Positions 49,479 to 60,317 are shown, counted from the first letter of the stretch. The stretch: DNA of 64,000 bases from Pseudoxanthomonas sp. SL93 (GCF_026625825.1 NZ_CP113065.1:62001-126000); one strand, 5' to 3'. The notes: generated by a model not told the origin, from the sequence alone. Numbers and translations are program-made.

Positions 49479-51200
49479 TCAATCCATGTACACGGCGACG
49501 CGATTCCTGCCGCGCGACTTCGCCTGGTAGAGCGCCTCGTCGGCCGCCATCAACATGTGCGCCCAGTCATCGCCCTTGGCGCCTTCCGCCACGCCGACGC
49601 TGATGGTGACGATGCCTGCCGGTCCTGCCGCATGGCGGATCGCCAGTGTCTCCACCGCGCGGCGGATGCTTTCCGCCTCCGCACCGGGCGGGTTCTCGAC
49701 GGGTACCGGTACCAGGGCCAGGAATTCCTCGCCGCCCATCCTTGCCAGGCAGCCGCCGTAGGATTCCACGACCGCCATCGCGGCCGAGGCGACGGCCAGC
49801 AGGGCGTTGTCGCCGGCGACGTGTCCGTGCAGGTCGTTGTAGGCCTTGAAGTAGTCCACGTCGATCGCGATGGCGCGCACCGGATGCACGAGCATCCCGT
49901 GCCCGTCGGCGATGCCCGCCAGGTAGTGCTGCATGCCGCGCCGGTTGAGGCAGCCGGTAAGCGGATCCGCGCGGTTGACCCGGTCCAGCTCGGCATTGGC
50001 CGCGGTCAGTTCGGCCGTGCGCTCCTCGATTTCCTGCTCGCGGCTGCCCACCGTGTCACTGAGCGACTGCGCGAGTGCGCGCTGCTCCGCCAGCGATTTC
50101 ACCAGCTCGCGGTTGGCGTCCTCAAGTTCGACGGCAAGGCTCGAGATGCGCTGCGCCAACGGCAGGAATTCCTGCGGAAGCGGACTGTCGATCACCGCAT
50201 CCTTTTCCTTGGAGACCAGCGCGTGCAGCGAGGCGGACATGCTGAGCATGCCCGCGCGCAGGCTGCGCATCTGCCAGACGAAGGCCACCAGCACGCCGAG
50301 CAGCGAAAGCGCGAGGACGCCGAGCAGGCCCACGAAGCGGCTGCCCGCTGCCGAGAGCAGTGCGCTGTCGGGAGAAAGCAGCACCACTTTCCATCCGGAA
50401 TCCAGCCGCGCGCACGCCGACCAGGCATCGCCGCCATTGCGCAGGATGCCGCGCAGCAGACGGGCTTTCTCGCTCAGGTCGCAGAGGTCCTTGTGGGGGT
50501 CCGAGCTGAGCGCGGAATCCAGGAAGCGGTAGGGCAGGGCTTCCGAACTGTGGATGACCCGGCTGTTGCGGTCGAGCAGCAGCAACTCGATGCCGCGGCC
50601 CTTCATGGCGCGCGTGCGGTGCTGGGTGAACGCGTCCACGCGGATCGAGCCCTGTACGACCCCGGCGAACATGCCATCGCGGGTGATCGGGGCCGATACC
50701 GCGATGACCGGATGCTTGCTGATCAGTCGTGCCCGGAAGGCATTGGAGACGTAGGACAGGCCGGTTTTCGCCGGCGTGGAGAAATAGTCCCGGTCCGTCA
50801 CGTGGTCCCCGTGGAGCGGTACCTGCGGGTTTGTGGCCAGGATCAGTCCATCTGCATCCGTGGCCAGCGACGCGTCGAAGGCGGGATAGCGCGCCCTCAG
50901 CTGGTCAAGCGTGTCGCCCCAGGGCCGGGATGGTTCATGGAGGTCGGCGGCCAGCGCGACGCCTGCCTGGTGTGCCGAGATGAATTCGTCGATGGAACGC
51001 GACGTGGTGTTGGCGAGCACTTCCAGGCGTTCCCGCAGCACGCGCTGCTGGCTCCTGTATTCGTTGACCGCATGGATGATGGCCAGCCCCAGCGCGGGCA
51101 GCAGGCCCGCGACCAGCAGGGCCGCGCCAAATTGCCAGCGCAGCGAGCGGCCGGTTACGGCCCTGGCGGGCGCTTCCAGGTTGTTCCGAGTCGTTCGCAT
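49479..51200 (-). CDS. Membrane diguanylate cyclase with periplasmic Cache-type sensor
   Basis: 573 residues. TM1 about 21-43, a periplasmic double-Cache-like domain (44-285, with YVSNAFRARLISKHPVIAVSAP), TM2 about 288-310, a coiled-coil linker (350-410) and a GGDEF domain with DPLTGCLNRRG, the metal Asp in IDVDYFKAYND, and an intact active site GGEEF (489-493). The RxxD inhibitory site expected five residues upstream is absent (the region reads VESYGG), so product inhibition is unlikely by that route. It makes c-di-GMP in response to an extracellular ligand. Confidence 0.93.
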   Translation of the reverse strand: MRTTRNNLEAPARAVTGRSLRWQFGAALLVAGLLPALGLAIIHAVNEYRSQQRVLRERLEVLANTTSRSIDEFISAHQAGVALAADLHEPSRPWGDTLDQLRARYPAFDASLATDADGLILATNPQVPLHGDHVTDRDYFSTPAKTGLSYVSNAFRARLISKHPVIAVSAPITRDGMFAGVVQGSIRVDAFTQHRTRAMKGRGIELLLLDRNSRVIHSSEALPYRFLDSALSSDPHKDLCDLSEKARLLRGILRNGGDAWSACARLDSGWKVVLLSPDSALLSAAGSRFVGLLGVLALSLLGVLVAFVWQMRSLRAGMLSMSASLHALVSKEKDAVIDSPLPQEFLPLAQRISSLAVELEDANRELVKSLAEQRALAQSLSDTVGSREQEIEERTAELTAANAELDRVNRADPLTGCLNRRGMQHYLAGIADGHGMLVHPVRAIAIDVDYFKAYNDLHGHVAGDNALLAVASAAMAVVESYGGCLARMGGEEFLALVPVPVENPPGAEAESIRRAVETLAIRHAAGPAGIVTISVGVAEGAKGDDWAHMLMAADEALYQAKSRGRNRVAVYMD

Positions 51201-51352
51201 GCGGTCTGTGGGGTGCCGGAAGGAAAGCGGCAGCGTGCTCGCTGCAATTCCTGTTCCACTCTATCCAGCTCCTACGGTGGCGATTGCGACGCGATGCTCG
51301 TAACGGCGGCGGAGCGCCGGGTAGCGCGCGTCGGAGCCGTCCCGTATCACGG

Positions 51353-51386
51353 ACAAAGAAAAGGGCCTGCATCGCTGCAGACCCTT
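51353..51386 (-). terminator. Intrinsic terminator of tRNA-Phe
   Basis: Minus-strand stem of about 11 bp with one C.A mismatch, loop GCGA, then TTTTCTTTG. The 16-bp core GCCTGCATCGCTGCAG is identical to that of the tRNA-Asn terminator. Confidence 0.82.
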
Positions 51387-51397
51387 CAAGTAACGAG

Positions 51398-51473
51398 TGG
51401 TGGCCCGGGGCGGATTCGAACCACCGACACGCGGATTTTCAATCCGCTGCTCTACCAACTGAGCTACCAGGCC
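51398..51473 (-). tRNA. tRNA-Phe (GAA)
   Basis: 76 nt with CCA. Acceptor GGCCTGG/CCGGGCC (one G-U), D-arm AGCTCAGTTGGTAGAGC, anticodon loop TTGAAAA with anticodon GAA, T-loop TTCGAAT. Confidence 0.97.
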
Positions 51474-51646
51474 AAAATCTGTCGCGGTACGGCAGGGCCG
51501 GCGCGAAGAGGGGCAATGATACGGACCGGCCGTGGCGATGGCAAGCCGGACAGGCGCTGAATGGGCTGTGGGCGCGCTGCCGCCGGTTTCCCCGGCGGGG
51601 TGCAAGATGTCCGCGGAATACAGCGCCTGCCTCCGAGGAGCGACCC

Positions 51647-52096
51647 ATGAAGCCCCTGAAGATCCTGACCCTGCTGGCCGCGGTGACGAGCCTGGGCGCG
51701 TGCGCGACCGGCCCCCGCCAGACCGACGCCGAGCGCCTGGACATGTACCGCCGCCATGCCGGCGAGCCGGTCAAGCACTTCCAGTACTTCGGCACCCTCA
51801 ACGGCTGGACGCCACTGGGCGATACCGCGCTGAGCGTGTGGACAAAGCCCAGCCAGGCCTATCTGCTGGAACTCACTGGCGCGTGTCCCGACCTGGACTA
51901 CGCACCGTCGATCAGCGTCACCCAGCACATGGGTCGCGTCTCCGCGCGGTTCGACGACGTCATCCCGATGGGCGGCGGCACCGGCACCCTGCGCATGCCC
52001 TGCCGCATCGAGACGATCCGGCCGCTCGACGTGAAGGCGTTGCGTGCCAGCGAGAAGGAGATGCGCGAAGCCGCCGCGGTGGAACGCAAATCCTGA
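51647..52096 (+). CDS. DUF6491-like lipoprotein
   Basis: 149 residues with GAGGAG 6-8 nt before ATG 51647. Lipobox SLGAC (Cys19). The mature part contains YFGTLNGWTPLGDTALSVWTKPSQAYLLEL and C-terminal MPCRIETIRPLD with a likely disulfide pair (GACPDLDYAP ... MPCRIE). The pattern fits small DUF6491-type lipoproteins of Xanthomonadaceae; function unknown. Confidence 0.65.
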   Translation: MKPLKILTLLAAVTSLGACATGPRQTDAERLDMYRRHAGEPVKHFQYFGTLNGWTPLGDTALSVWTKPSQAYLLELTGACPDLDYAPSISVTQHMGRVSARFDDVIPMGGGTGTLRMPCRIETIRPLDVKALRASEKEMREAAAVERKS

Positions 52097-52149
52097 TGCG
52101 AGGCCCGTTCCCGCGGCGTCGAAGCTGCGGTAAGCAAGCCCGGCCCTGG

Positions 52150-52419
52150 CTACGCCTCGGGCACGTAGCCTGCGGGTTTGTCCGCGCCGCCGGAGAACAG
52201 GAACTTCTCCAGCTCGGTTTCCAGGAAGGACCGGTGTTTCGGGTCGCGCGGAGACAGGCGGTTCTCGTTGATCAGCATGGTCTGGTGCGCCAGCCAGGCG
52301 GCCCATGCCGGCTTGCCGATGTTGGCGAAGATGCGCTTGCCAAGCTCGCCCGGGTAGGGCACGAAATCCAGCCCCTCCGCATCGCGTTGTTCGTAGTGGC
52401 AGAAGACGGTGCGAGACAT
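52150..52419 (-). CDS. yggX: Fe(2+)-trafficking protein YggX
   Basis: 89 residues: [34 protein letters not shown] and [25 protein letters not shown] are near-universal in the family. It protects iron-sulfur clusters and aids iron handling. It lies 3 nt behind mutY, the conserved mutY-yggX pair seen in enterobacteria. Confidence 0.96.
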   Translation of the reverse strand: MSRTVFCHYEQRDAEGLDFVPYPGELGKRIFANIGKPAWAAWLAHQTMLINENRLSPRDPKHRSFLETELEKFLFSGGADKPAGYVPEA

Positions 52420-52422
52420 CGG

Positions 52423-53499
52423 TCAGTTCCCCAGCAGTTTTCGGATCGGCGCGGGCAGGCCCAGCGAAGCGAGTTCGCCACGCGCGACCCAGCGCAGCAT
52501 TTGACCCGTACCGGCTACGGGATCCTCATTGTCGCGCACCCTGTCGCGCAGGGCGACCTTGCGCAGGCGTAGCGGCTGCAGGTGCAGGCGGTAATGACTG
52601 AAGGTGTGCACGATGGGCGGCAGTTCCTCGGCCGCGTCGTAGTCGCCCTTCACTTCCCGGGCGAACCAGTCGCGCAGCGCGCTGTCGGTATCGGCCTGCG
52701 GCAATGTCCACAGCGAGGACCAGATGCCCGTGTCGGGGCGACGCTGCAGCAGGATCTCGCCAGCCGCATTCTCCAGCCACAGCGCCATCGCCTCGCGCTC
52801 CGGCAATGTCTTCGAGGGCTTGGACGTGGGCAGCACCTGGGTGAGCCCTTCGCGGCGCGCCACGCAGTCGTCCTGCAGTGGGCACACGGCGCAGGCCGGC
52901 TTCGCCCGCGTGCACAGCGTGGCGCCGAAGTCCATCTGCGCCTGCGTGTAGTCGGCCAGGCGGCCGTCGGGCACGTCACGCAGGTGCCGGTCCGCCAGCG
53001 CCCACAGTTGCTTTTCCACCGCCGGCAGGGCGGGCCAGCCGGCGATGCCGTGGAAGCGCGTCAGCACGCGTTTGACGTTGCTATCGAGGATGGGGAAACG
53101 GCCGTTCCACGCCTGCGCCAGGATCGCGCCGGCGGTGCTGCGCCCGATTCCCGGCAAGGCATGCAATGCATCGAAGTCGCGCGGAAGGTCGCCGCCGTGT
53201 CCGGCCACGCAGGCCTTCGCCGCGGCATGCAGGTTGCGCGCGCGGGCGTAGTAGCCCAAGCCGGCCCAGTGAGCCATCACGTCGTCGGCAGGCGCGGCAG
53301 CCAGGTCGGGCAGGGTGGGGAAGCGCTCGACGAACCGCAGGAAGTACGGGATGACCGTGGTCACCTGGGTCTGCTGGAGCATGATTTCCGACAGCCACAC
53401 GCGATACGGCGTACGCGGGTGTTGCCACGGCAGGTCGTGGCGGCCGTGGCGGTCGAACCATCCCAGCAGGCGATGGGCGAAGGAGATGGCGCTGCTCAC
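52423..53499 (-). CDS. mutY: A/G-specific adenine glycosylase
   Basis: 358 residues. Removes adenine opposite 8-oxoguanine. HhH-GPD core with the catalytic Glu in EIMLQQTQV, helix-hairpin-helix LPGIGRSTAGAIL, catalytic Asp in PILDSNVKRVL, the [4Fe-4S] cluster CTRAKPACAVCPLQDDC (spacing 6-2-5), and a C-terminal NUDIX-like 8-oxoG recognition domain. Start MSSAISFAHRLLGWFDRHGR fits the family. Part of ftsY-mutY-yggX. Confidence 0.97.
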   Translation of the reverse strand: MSSAISFAHRLLGWFDRHGRHDLPWQHPRTPYRVWLSEIMLQQTQVTTVIPYFLRFVERFPTLPDLAAAPADDVMAHWAGLGYYARARNLHAAAKACVAGHGGDLPRDFDALHALPGIGRSTAGAILAQAWNGRFPILDSNVKRVLTRFHGIAGWPALPAVEKQLWALADRHLRDVPDGRLADYTQAQMDFGATLCTRAKPACAVCPLQDDCVARREGLTQVLPTSKPSKTLPEREAMALWLENAAGEILLQRRPDTGIWSSLWTLPQADTDSALRDWFAREVKGDYDAAEELPPIVHTFSHYRLHLQPLRLRKVALRDRVRDNEDPVAGTGQMLRWVARGELASLGLPAPIRKLLGN

Positions 53500-53513
53500 G
53501 CGGGACGACCCGT

Positions 53514-53574
53514 GTGAGCGACATCAGTCGCGATCGGGCGCCACGACTTCGTCATCGCGACTGACGTAGCTCCC
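53514..53574. repeat. REP-like palindromic element between ftsY and mutY
   Basis: Imperfect inverted arms 53514-53534 and 53554-53574 with a GTCAGTCGCGAT-type core. Same family as 59246-59381 and 60318-60374. Confidence 0.75.
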
Positions 53575-53592
53575 GCAAGAAGTGGCTCGAGG

Positions 53593-54777
53593 TCAGCTGC
53601 CACCCAGCGCTTCCGGCAGCAGCGCGTCGACGAACGATTCCGCATCGAACACCCGCAGGTCTTCCAAGCGTTCGCCGATGCCGGCATAACGGATCGGAAT
53701 GCCGAACTCGCGTGCCAGCGCGAACACCACGCCGCCCTTGGCCGTGCCGTCCAGCTTGGTGACCACCAGCCCGGTGACGCCGACAGCGGCATGGAACTGG
53801 CGCAGCTGCGAGAGCGCGTTCTGCCCCGTGGTGCCGTCGATGACCATCAGCACCTCGTGCGGTGCGCCCGCGTCGAGCTTGGCCAGCACGCGGCGGATCT
53901 TGCCGAGCTCGTTCATCAGGCCGGTCTGCGTGTGCAGGCGGCCGGCAGTGTCGGCGATCAGCACGTCGAAGCCGCGCGACTTGGCCGATTGCAACGCGTC
54001 GAATGCGACCGATGCGGCATCCGCATCCTGGCCCTGCGCGACGACGGGCACGCCGTTGCGCTCGCCCCAGGTCTGCAGCTGGGCGACCGCGGCGGCACGG
54101 AAGGTGTCGCCGGCAGCCAGCATCAGGCTGTGCCCGTCCTGCTTGAAGCGCCGCGCGAGCTTGCCGATGGTGGTGGTCTTGCCGACGCCGTTCACGCCGA
54201 CGGTCAGGACGACAAAGGGCTTGCGGGTCGCATCGATCACCAGCGGTCGGGCGACCGGTGCGATCAGCGCGATCAGGTCCGCGCGAAGCGCCTTCAACAG
54301 AGCCTGTGCATCGGCGAACTCGCGCTGCTTCATGCGCTTGCGCAGGTCCTCGATGAGGCCGGTGGTAGCCGGTACGCCGACGTCGGCGGAGAGCAGGGCG
54401 GTTTCGATCTCATCCAGCAGGTCGTCGTCCAGGCGCGGGTTGCGCGTGAACAGGCCGGCCAATCCCAGTGCTGCGCTGGTGCGGCGCAGGCGGTCGCGCC
54501 AGCCGGGCTTGCCGGCCTCGGCGGCGGGCGGCAAGGGGGCGCCGCCTGCGCCCTGACCCGGATCTTCCGTCGGTGCCGGGATGGGAGCTTCGCGTGTCGG
54601 GCCAGGGCCGGCATCGCTCGCCCCTTCCCCGCTGGCGGGCGCTGAGGACGCCTCCAGGTCCGGCAGCGACTCCGCCGGCGCCCGCGGGAAGGCGGCAGCG
54701 AGTTCTTCGGGGCTGATACGGGTCTGGGCGGCGTCCTGGCCGTCCTGGGGCTTCTTGCGGCGGAAAAAACCGATCAT
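53593..54777 (-). CDS. ftsY: Signal recognition particle receptor FtsY
   Basis: 394 residues. Acidic Pro/Ala-rich A domain 1-90, then the N domain and the GTPase G domain: G1 GVNGVGKTT (194-202), G2 around DTFRAAAVAQLQ, G3 DTAGR, G4 TKLD. Docks the SRP-ribosome complex at the membrane. The A domain is as short as in other Xanthomonadaceae. Divergent from the rod-like mini-protein and rsmD. Confidence 0.97.
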   Translation of the reverse strand: MIGFFRRKKPQDGQDAAQTRISPEELAAAFPRAPAESLPDLEASSAPASGEGASDAGPGPTREAPIPAPTEDPGQGAGGAPLPPAAEAGKPGWRDRLRRTSAALGLAGLFTRNPRLDDDLLDEIETALLSADVGVPATTGLIEDLRKRMKQREFADAQALLKALRADLIALIAPVARPLVIDATRKPFVVLTVGVNGVGKTTTIGKLARRFKQDGHSLMLAAGDTFRAAAVAQLQTWGERNGVPVVAQGQDADAASVAFDALQSAKSRGFDVLIADTAGRLHTQTGLMNELGKIRRVLAKLDAGAPHEVLMVIDGTTGQNALSQLRQFHAAVGVTGLVVTKLDGTAKGGVVFALAREFGIPIRYAGIGERLEDLRVFDAESFVDALLPEALGGS

Positions 54778-54900
54778 TGCGGGGGGGATCTAAAAGAGGG
54801 GGACATGCTACCACCGGGGTGTTCCGCGCCCATGGATGGCGGCTAAAGACGCTCCGCTTGCCGCCGATAAGGACAGCAGGAATCCGTTTGGAGCTCATCC

Positions 54901-55200
54901 ATGTCCAGCATGGCCGGCATTGCCGCCTCGGGCCTGCGCGCCGCGTCGCTGGGCATGCAGGCGGCCGCCCACAACGTGGCCAACCTGGCGACACCGGATG
55001 CGACGCGCCAGGGTGTGGCGTTGTCGGCGCTGGCGGGTGGGGGCGTGCAGGCGCAGCCGGTTGACGCCGCGGGCGACCCCGCCGCACCGATCGAAGACAT
55101 GGCGGCAATGCTCGGTTACCGCGTACTGGCCGATGCCAGCGTGTTCGTGCTGAAAGTGGCGGACCAGACGCTGGGCAGCCTGCTGGACGTCCGCGCCTGA
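54901..55200 (+). CDS. Flagellar rod/hook-like mini-protein
   Basis: 99 residues. The N-terminal 35 residues (MAGIAASGLRAASLGMQAAAHNVANLATPD) match the N-terminal helix of flagellar rod/hook proteins (FlgB, FlgC, FlgG) and the C-terminus SVFVLKVADQTLGSLLDVRA matches their C-terminal helix, but the middle is short and Ala-rich. No other flagellar gene is nearby. It may be a polymerisation-domain remnant or a stand-alone axial-family protein. Confidence 0.65.
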   Translation: MSSMAGIAASGLRAASLGMQAAAHNVANLATPDATRQGVALSALAGGGVQAQPVDAAGDPAAPIEDMAAMLGYRVLADASVFVLKVADQTLGSLLDVRA

Positions 55201-55275
55201 TCCCCTGCCGCTGACCGCGCCCACGCAATCGCGGACAATGGGCGCCATGGAATCCACGCCCACCCGTTCGCCCGC

Positions 55276-56420
<1,145 letters not shown>

Positions 56421-56462
56421 ACACTCATACCAACAACAGTTCCAACAGGAGGGGGAAGACCC

Positions 56463-56957
56463 ATGAAGAACATCGCAACCCGTATGCTGCTGATCGCGTG
56501 CCTCGTCGTGCCGTTCGCGGCATGCAAGAAGCAGGAAGAAGCCCCGGCTGAAGCGCCGGCCGCCGCGCTGGTCGCGCCGACCACCACCGGCGACGGCGAG
56601 TGGAAGGAGTACCTGAGCAAGGTCGTCGACAACAACATGGGCACCATCACCAACACGCCCTACGTCTACTACCTGCCGGCCGAAACCGATCCGGAATTCG
56701 AAGCCAAGTATGGCCGCCAGCTGGAGCAGGCCAAGGGTGCCGTGGCACGTGGCGTGAGCAGCGGCAACCTGATCGCGTTCGGTTCGCCGAGCAGCGCCAA
56801 GATCGCCGACCTCGCCGTGGCCGCCTTCACCGGCGTCGAAGCGGACAGCTTCAAGGGCGTGCGCGTGCTGTTCATCGGCCAGGCGGCCGACAGCGAGCGC
56901 GTCAAGGCTGCCGTGACCCCGAGCAGCGCCGAATACGTGTTCGTCGAAGCCAAGTGA
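56463..56957 (+). CDS. Hypothetical lipoprotein
   Basis: 164 residues. Lipobox VPFAAC (Cys21) followed by a Lys/Glu/Ala-rich linker, then a compact alpha/beta domain with WKEYLSKVVDNNMGTITNTPYVYYLPA and KGVRVLFIGQAADSERVKAAV. An AGGAGGGGGA Shine-Dalgarno lies 6 nt before ATG 56463. I do not know its family; related lipoproteins are annotated hypothetical in Xanthomonas-like genomes. Confidence 0.72.
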   Translation: MKNIATRMLLIACLVVPFAACKKQEEAPAEAPAAALVAPTTTGDGEWKEYLSKVVDNNMGTITNTPYVYYLPAETDPEFEAKYGRQLEQAKGAVARGVSSGNLIAFGSPSSAKIADLAVAAFTGVEADSFKGVRVLFIGQAADSERVKAAVTPSSAEYVFVEAK

Positions 56958-57043
56958 GCTGTCCGCGCGTGGCCGCTCCGGCGGCCACGCCTTGGCGGAA
57001 AGGCCATCCCCGCGGTTTTCAACAGCCGAATGGCTGGTCAAGC

Positions 57044-57172
57044 GGGGATCCAGTGACTTCGAGCGAGCGTACCCGGCGTGACCGATGTGCGACGCAGGGC
57101 GACCGGCCTCCGGTGCCTCGGTTGAACACCGGAACGCAAGTCACTGGGACCCGGCCTCCGCCGGGATCACGG
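57044..57172. repeat. Inverted repeat upstream of the ferredoxin gene
   Basis: The left arm GGATCCAGTGACTT (about 57047) and the right arm AAGTCACTGGGACC (about 57138-57151) are near-complementary, followed by a second short palindrome CCGGCCTCCGCCGGGA (57152-57167) directly before fdx. Nature unknown; possibly an interspersed repeat. Confidence 0.5.
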
Positions 57173-57182
57173 TAAACGGAAC

Positions 57183-57431
57183 ATGTCCCTCAAGATCAAC
57201 GAACTCTGCGTCAACTGTGATGTCTGCGAGCCCGCCTGTCCCAACCAGGCCATCTCGATGGGCGAGAGCATCTATGTGATCGATCCGGCGCGCTGTACCG
57301 AATGCGTCGGCCATCATGACGAACCGCAATGTGTCGTCGTCTGCCCGGTGGAGTGCATCGATCCCGATCCGGCGTATCCTGAGACCCACGAAGAGCTGCT
57401 GGCCAAGATGCTCCGGCTGCAGGTGGTCTGA
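57183..57431 (+). CDS. YfhL/Alvin-type 2[4Fe-4S] ferredoxin
   Basis: 82 residues. First cluster motif C9-x2-C12-x2-C15-x3-C19; second C38-x2-C41-x8-C50-x3-C54, where the eight-residue spacer marks the YfhL/Allochromatium type. Low-potential electron carrier of unassigned partner. Position after coaD is conserved in pseudomonads. Confidence 0.94.
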   Translation: MSLKINELCVNCDVCEPACPNQAISMGESIYVIDPARCTECVGHHDEPQCVVVCPVECIDPDPAYPETHEELLAKMLRLQVV

Positions 57432-57480
57432 CTTTCAGACCCCGCGCGTTCTTCGTCCCGGTTCCCGTCCAGGAGAAGTC

Positions 57481-59229
57481 GTGATCTTCCTTCGCATCGC
57501 CCTGCTGTCTTTCGTTTCCTTCGTCTCCCTTGTCCCCGCCGTGCTGGCCGCCGATGGCGCGAACCGCTCGGCAGCGACCCATCCCCCCGGCACCGCCATC
57601 GCCAGCGCGCATGATCTGGCCACGCAGGCGGGCCTGCAGATCATCGCGCAGGGCGGCAATGCCTTCGACGCCGCCATCGCGGTGTCCTCCACGCTGTCGG
57701 TGGTCGAGCCGATCAGCTCCGGCCTGGGCGGCGGCGGCTTCTTCCTGCTGCATGATGGCAAGACGGGCAAGGATGTCTTCATCGATGCGCGCGAAACCGC
57801 GCCGGCGGCGGCAACACCCGACAAGTATCTGCTGCCCAACGGGGACTTCAATCGCGACCGTGCGGAGAACGGGCCCTGGGCGGCCGGCATTCCGGGCCTG
57901 CCGGCCGCATTCGTGCACCTCGCCGAAAAATACGGCCGCCTTCCGCTGGAAACATCGCTCGCACCCGCCATCCGTGTCGCACGCGAGGGCTTCCCGGTCT
58001 ATGCAAGGCTTGCCCGCGGTTATGCGGCGCGGCGCGAGGTGATGGAACGCTACAAGGGCACGCGCGAGGTATTCCTTGCCGGTGGGAAGCCGCTGCAGGA
58101 AGGTGACCTGTTCCGGCAGCCCGATCTGGCACGCACCCTGGAGCGATTGGCCGCGCAGGGCTTCGATGGTTTCTACCGCGGTGAAACGGCCAAGCGGTTG
58201 CTGGCCGGCGTGAAGGCCGAAGGCGGCCAGTGGACCGCGAAGGAACTGGCCGGTTACCGCGTTCGCGAACGCGAACCGCTCCGGCTCAAGTACAACGAAT
58301 GGAACATCACCACCGCGCCGCCGCCGTCCTCCGGTGGCGTGGCGCTGGCGCAGATGCTGCAGATCCTGGATGCGTACGATCTGGCGAAGATGGACGAGGC
58401 GCAGCGCACCCACCTGGTGGTGGAGTCGATGCGTCGCGCCTTCCGTGACCGCACCTTCTACCTGGGCGATCCGGACTTCGTCGACATCCCGATGCAGACG
58501 CTGACCAGCCCGTTCTATGCCGCGGGCCTGCGCGCGACCATCAACCCGCGCAAGGCGACGCCCAGCGACCTGCTGTCGGGCGAACAGACACCGCTGGAAG
58601 ACGAAGAGACCACGCACTTCTCCATCATCGATGCCGAAGGCAACCGCGTCGCGGCGACGCAGACGGTCAACCTGCTGTTCGGTTCCGGGCTGGTGGCGCC
58701 GGGTACCGGCGTGCTGCTGAACAACGAAATGGACGATTTCGCCCTCAAGCCCGGCACCCCCAATGCCTTCGGCGTCATGGGTTTCGAGGCCAATGCGCCG
58801 GAGCCCGGCAAGCGCATGCTCAGTTCGATGACGCCCACGTTCATGGAATCGCCGCAGAAGGTGGCGGTGCTGGGTACGCCGGGCGGCAGCCGCATCATCA
58901 CCATGGTGCTGCTGGGCGTGCTGGGCTACGACGCAGGACTGGAAGCGCAGCAGGTAGCGGCGCTGCCCCGGTTCCACCACCAGTGGATGCCCGATCTGAT
59001 CGAGGTCGAAAGCGAGGCGCTGTCGCCCGCCACCCGGCAGACGCTGGAAGCCATGGGCCATCGTTTCAAGGTGGCGGGATACGCCGCACAGGGTGGCCGC
59101 GGTTCCAGCCACGTGTGGGGCAACCTGCAGACGGTGGAATGGGACAAGGCCACCAACGTGCTGAGCGGCGGCAGCGACCCGCGCAGCCCGGTGGGCTCGG
59201 CGAAGGTGGTGGAATCCGCCAGCCCCTGA
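57481..59229 (+). CDS. ggt: Gamma-glutamyltranspeptidase
   Basis: 582 residues from GTG 57481, chosen because AGGAGAAG sits 5 nt upstream and the signal peptide follows (ending AVLAAD). Ntn-hydrolase precursor: large subunit with [16 protein letters not shown] and small subunit beginning with the autocleavage nucleophile Thr377 in [21 protein letters not shown] and GTPGGSRI are the active-site loops. Degrades periplasmic glutathione and gamma-glutamyl compounds. Confidence 0.96.
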   Translation: MIFLRIALLSFVSFVSLVPAVLAADGANRSAATHPPGTAIASAHDLATQAGLQIIAQGGNAFDAAIAVSSTLSVVEPISSGLGGGGFFLLHDGKTGKDVFIDARETAPAAATPDKYLLPNGDFNRDRAENGPWAAGIPGLPAAFVHLAEKYGRLPLETSLAPAIRVAREGFPVYARLARGYAARREVMERYKGTREVFLAGGKPLQEGDLFRQPDLARTLERLAAQGFDGFYRGETAKRLLAGVKAEGGQWTAKELAGYRVREREPLRLKYNEWNITTAPPPSSGGVALAQMLQILDAYDLAKMDEAQRTHLVVESMRRAFRDRTFYLGDPDFVDIPMQTLTSPFYAAGLRATINPRKATPSDLLSGEQTPLEDEETTHFSIIDAEGNRVAATQTVNLLFGSGLVAPGTGVLLNNEMDDFALKPGTPNAFGVMGFEANAPEPGKRMLSSMTPTFMESPQKVAVLGTPGGSRIITMVLLGVLGYDAGLEAQQVAALPRFHHQWMPDLIEVESEALSPATRQTLEAMGHRFKVAGYAAQGGRGSSHVWGNLQTVEWDKATNVLSGGSDPRSPVGSAKVVESASP

Positions 59230-59408
59230 ACAGGGGCGCGGCGCCCCTGTGGGAGCGACGCAAGTCGCGACTGCACGCCGTGCAGGCACGTGACGAGTGG
59301 CGCGTGCGGTTCAGACGGTCGCCCGATGCACCGGTACTGGCGTTTCCAGGGAGCGGTCGCGACTTGCGACGCTCCTACAGGGCAGAACGCAGGCGTAGAA
59401 TCAGCCTC
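59230..59408. other. Intergenic region with palindrome and REP doublet
   Basis: No gene. It contains a short GC palindrome at 59231-59249 (CAGGGGCGC / GCGCCCCTG) just after ggt and the REP doublet 59246-59381. Confidence 0.6.
59246..59381. repeat. REP doublet with inverted 26-bp arms
   Basis: Arms at 59246-59271 and 59356-59381 are inverted copies with two mismatches, separated by 84 bp. Each arm contains GGAGCGACGCAAGTCGCGAC or its close variant. Same family as 53514-53574 and 60318-60374. Confidence 0.8.
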
Positions 59409-60299
59409 ATGAAACTCTGGTCATTGCTGGGCAACTCCCAGAAACTCGACGGCGGCGCGATGTTCGGCAACGCGCCGCGCGCGATGTGGGAGAAATGGTC
59501 ACCTCCGGATGCGCAGAACCGCATCGAGCTGGCCTGCCGCGCACTGCTCGCCACGCCGCTGAACGGGCGGACCGTGTTGTTCGAAACGGGCATCGGTGCC
59601 TTCTTCGAACCCAAGATGCGTGAGCGCTTCGGTGTGCAGGAGGAGCGCCACGTGCTGCTCGATTCGCTGCAACAGGCCGGCTTCTCGCACGAGGACGTCG
59701 ACGTGGTGGTGCTCAGCCACCTGCATTTCGACCATGCCGGTGGCCTGCTTGCACCGTGGCAGGAAGGTCGTGCAGCGGAACTGCTGTTCCCCAATGCCAC
59801 GTTCGTGGTGGGCGCCGGGCATTGGCAGCGCGCCTTGCAGCCGCATCCACGCGATCGCGCCAGCTTCATCCCGGAACTGCAGGGACTGCTGGAAGCCAGC
59901 GGCCGGCTGGAACTGGTGGCCGGTGATCGATCCCGCGCACTCGGCGACAGCGTGCGTTTCAGCTTCAGTGACGGCCATACGCCCGGCCTGATGCTGGCGG
60001 AGATCGTCGGCCCCGAGCGCATCGATGGTCAGCCGCACGGCGGCGTGGTGTTCTGTGCCGACCTGATTCCCGGTCGTTCCTGGGTGCACGTGCCCATCAC
60101 CATGGGCTACGACCGCAATGCCGAACTGCTGATCGACGAAAAGCGCGCCTTCCTGGAAGACAAGCTCGCGCGCAACGTCCATCTGTTCTTCACCCACGAT
60201 CCGGGCTGCGCGCTGGCGCAGGTGACCCGCGACGGGAAGGGAAAATTCGGCGTCGCGCACGAGGTCGCCGAACTGCACGCGCGCCCGCTGGCGGCGTGA
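59409..60299 (+). CDS. Metallo-beta-lactamase-fold hydrolase
   Basis: 296 residues from ATG 59409. Metal motif HLHFDHAGG, later His and Asp ligands in GHTPGLM and FCADLIPG, and a C-terminal His in FFTHDPG. The layout resembles quorum-quenching lactonase and general MBL-fold hydrolases; no AHL-specific residue can be affirmed. Start before 59409 is rejected because homology begins at [10 protein letters not shown]. Confidence 0.85.
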   Translation: MKLWSLLGNSQKLDGGAMFGNAPRAMWEKWSPPDAQNRIELACRALLATPLNGRTVLFETGIGAFFEPKMRERFGVQEERHVLLDSLQQAGFSHEDVDVVVLSHLHFDHAGGLLAPWQEGRAAELLFPNATFVVGAGHWQRALQPHPRDRASFIPELQGLLEASGRLELVAGDRSRALGDSVRFSFSDGHTPGLMLAEIVGPERIDGQPHGGVVFCADLIPGRSWVHVPITMGYDRNAELLIDEKRAFLEDKLARNVHLFFTHDPGCALAQVTRDGKGKFGVAHEVAELHARPLAA

Positions 60300-60317
60300 A
60301 GCGGAATAATTGAAGTC

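Noticed and set aside
57211-59289. 692-residue minus-strand open frame opposite ggt
   Set aside because: Shadow of gamma-glutamyltranspeptidase; no start signal and no homology.
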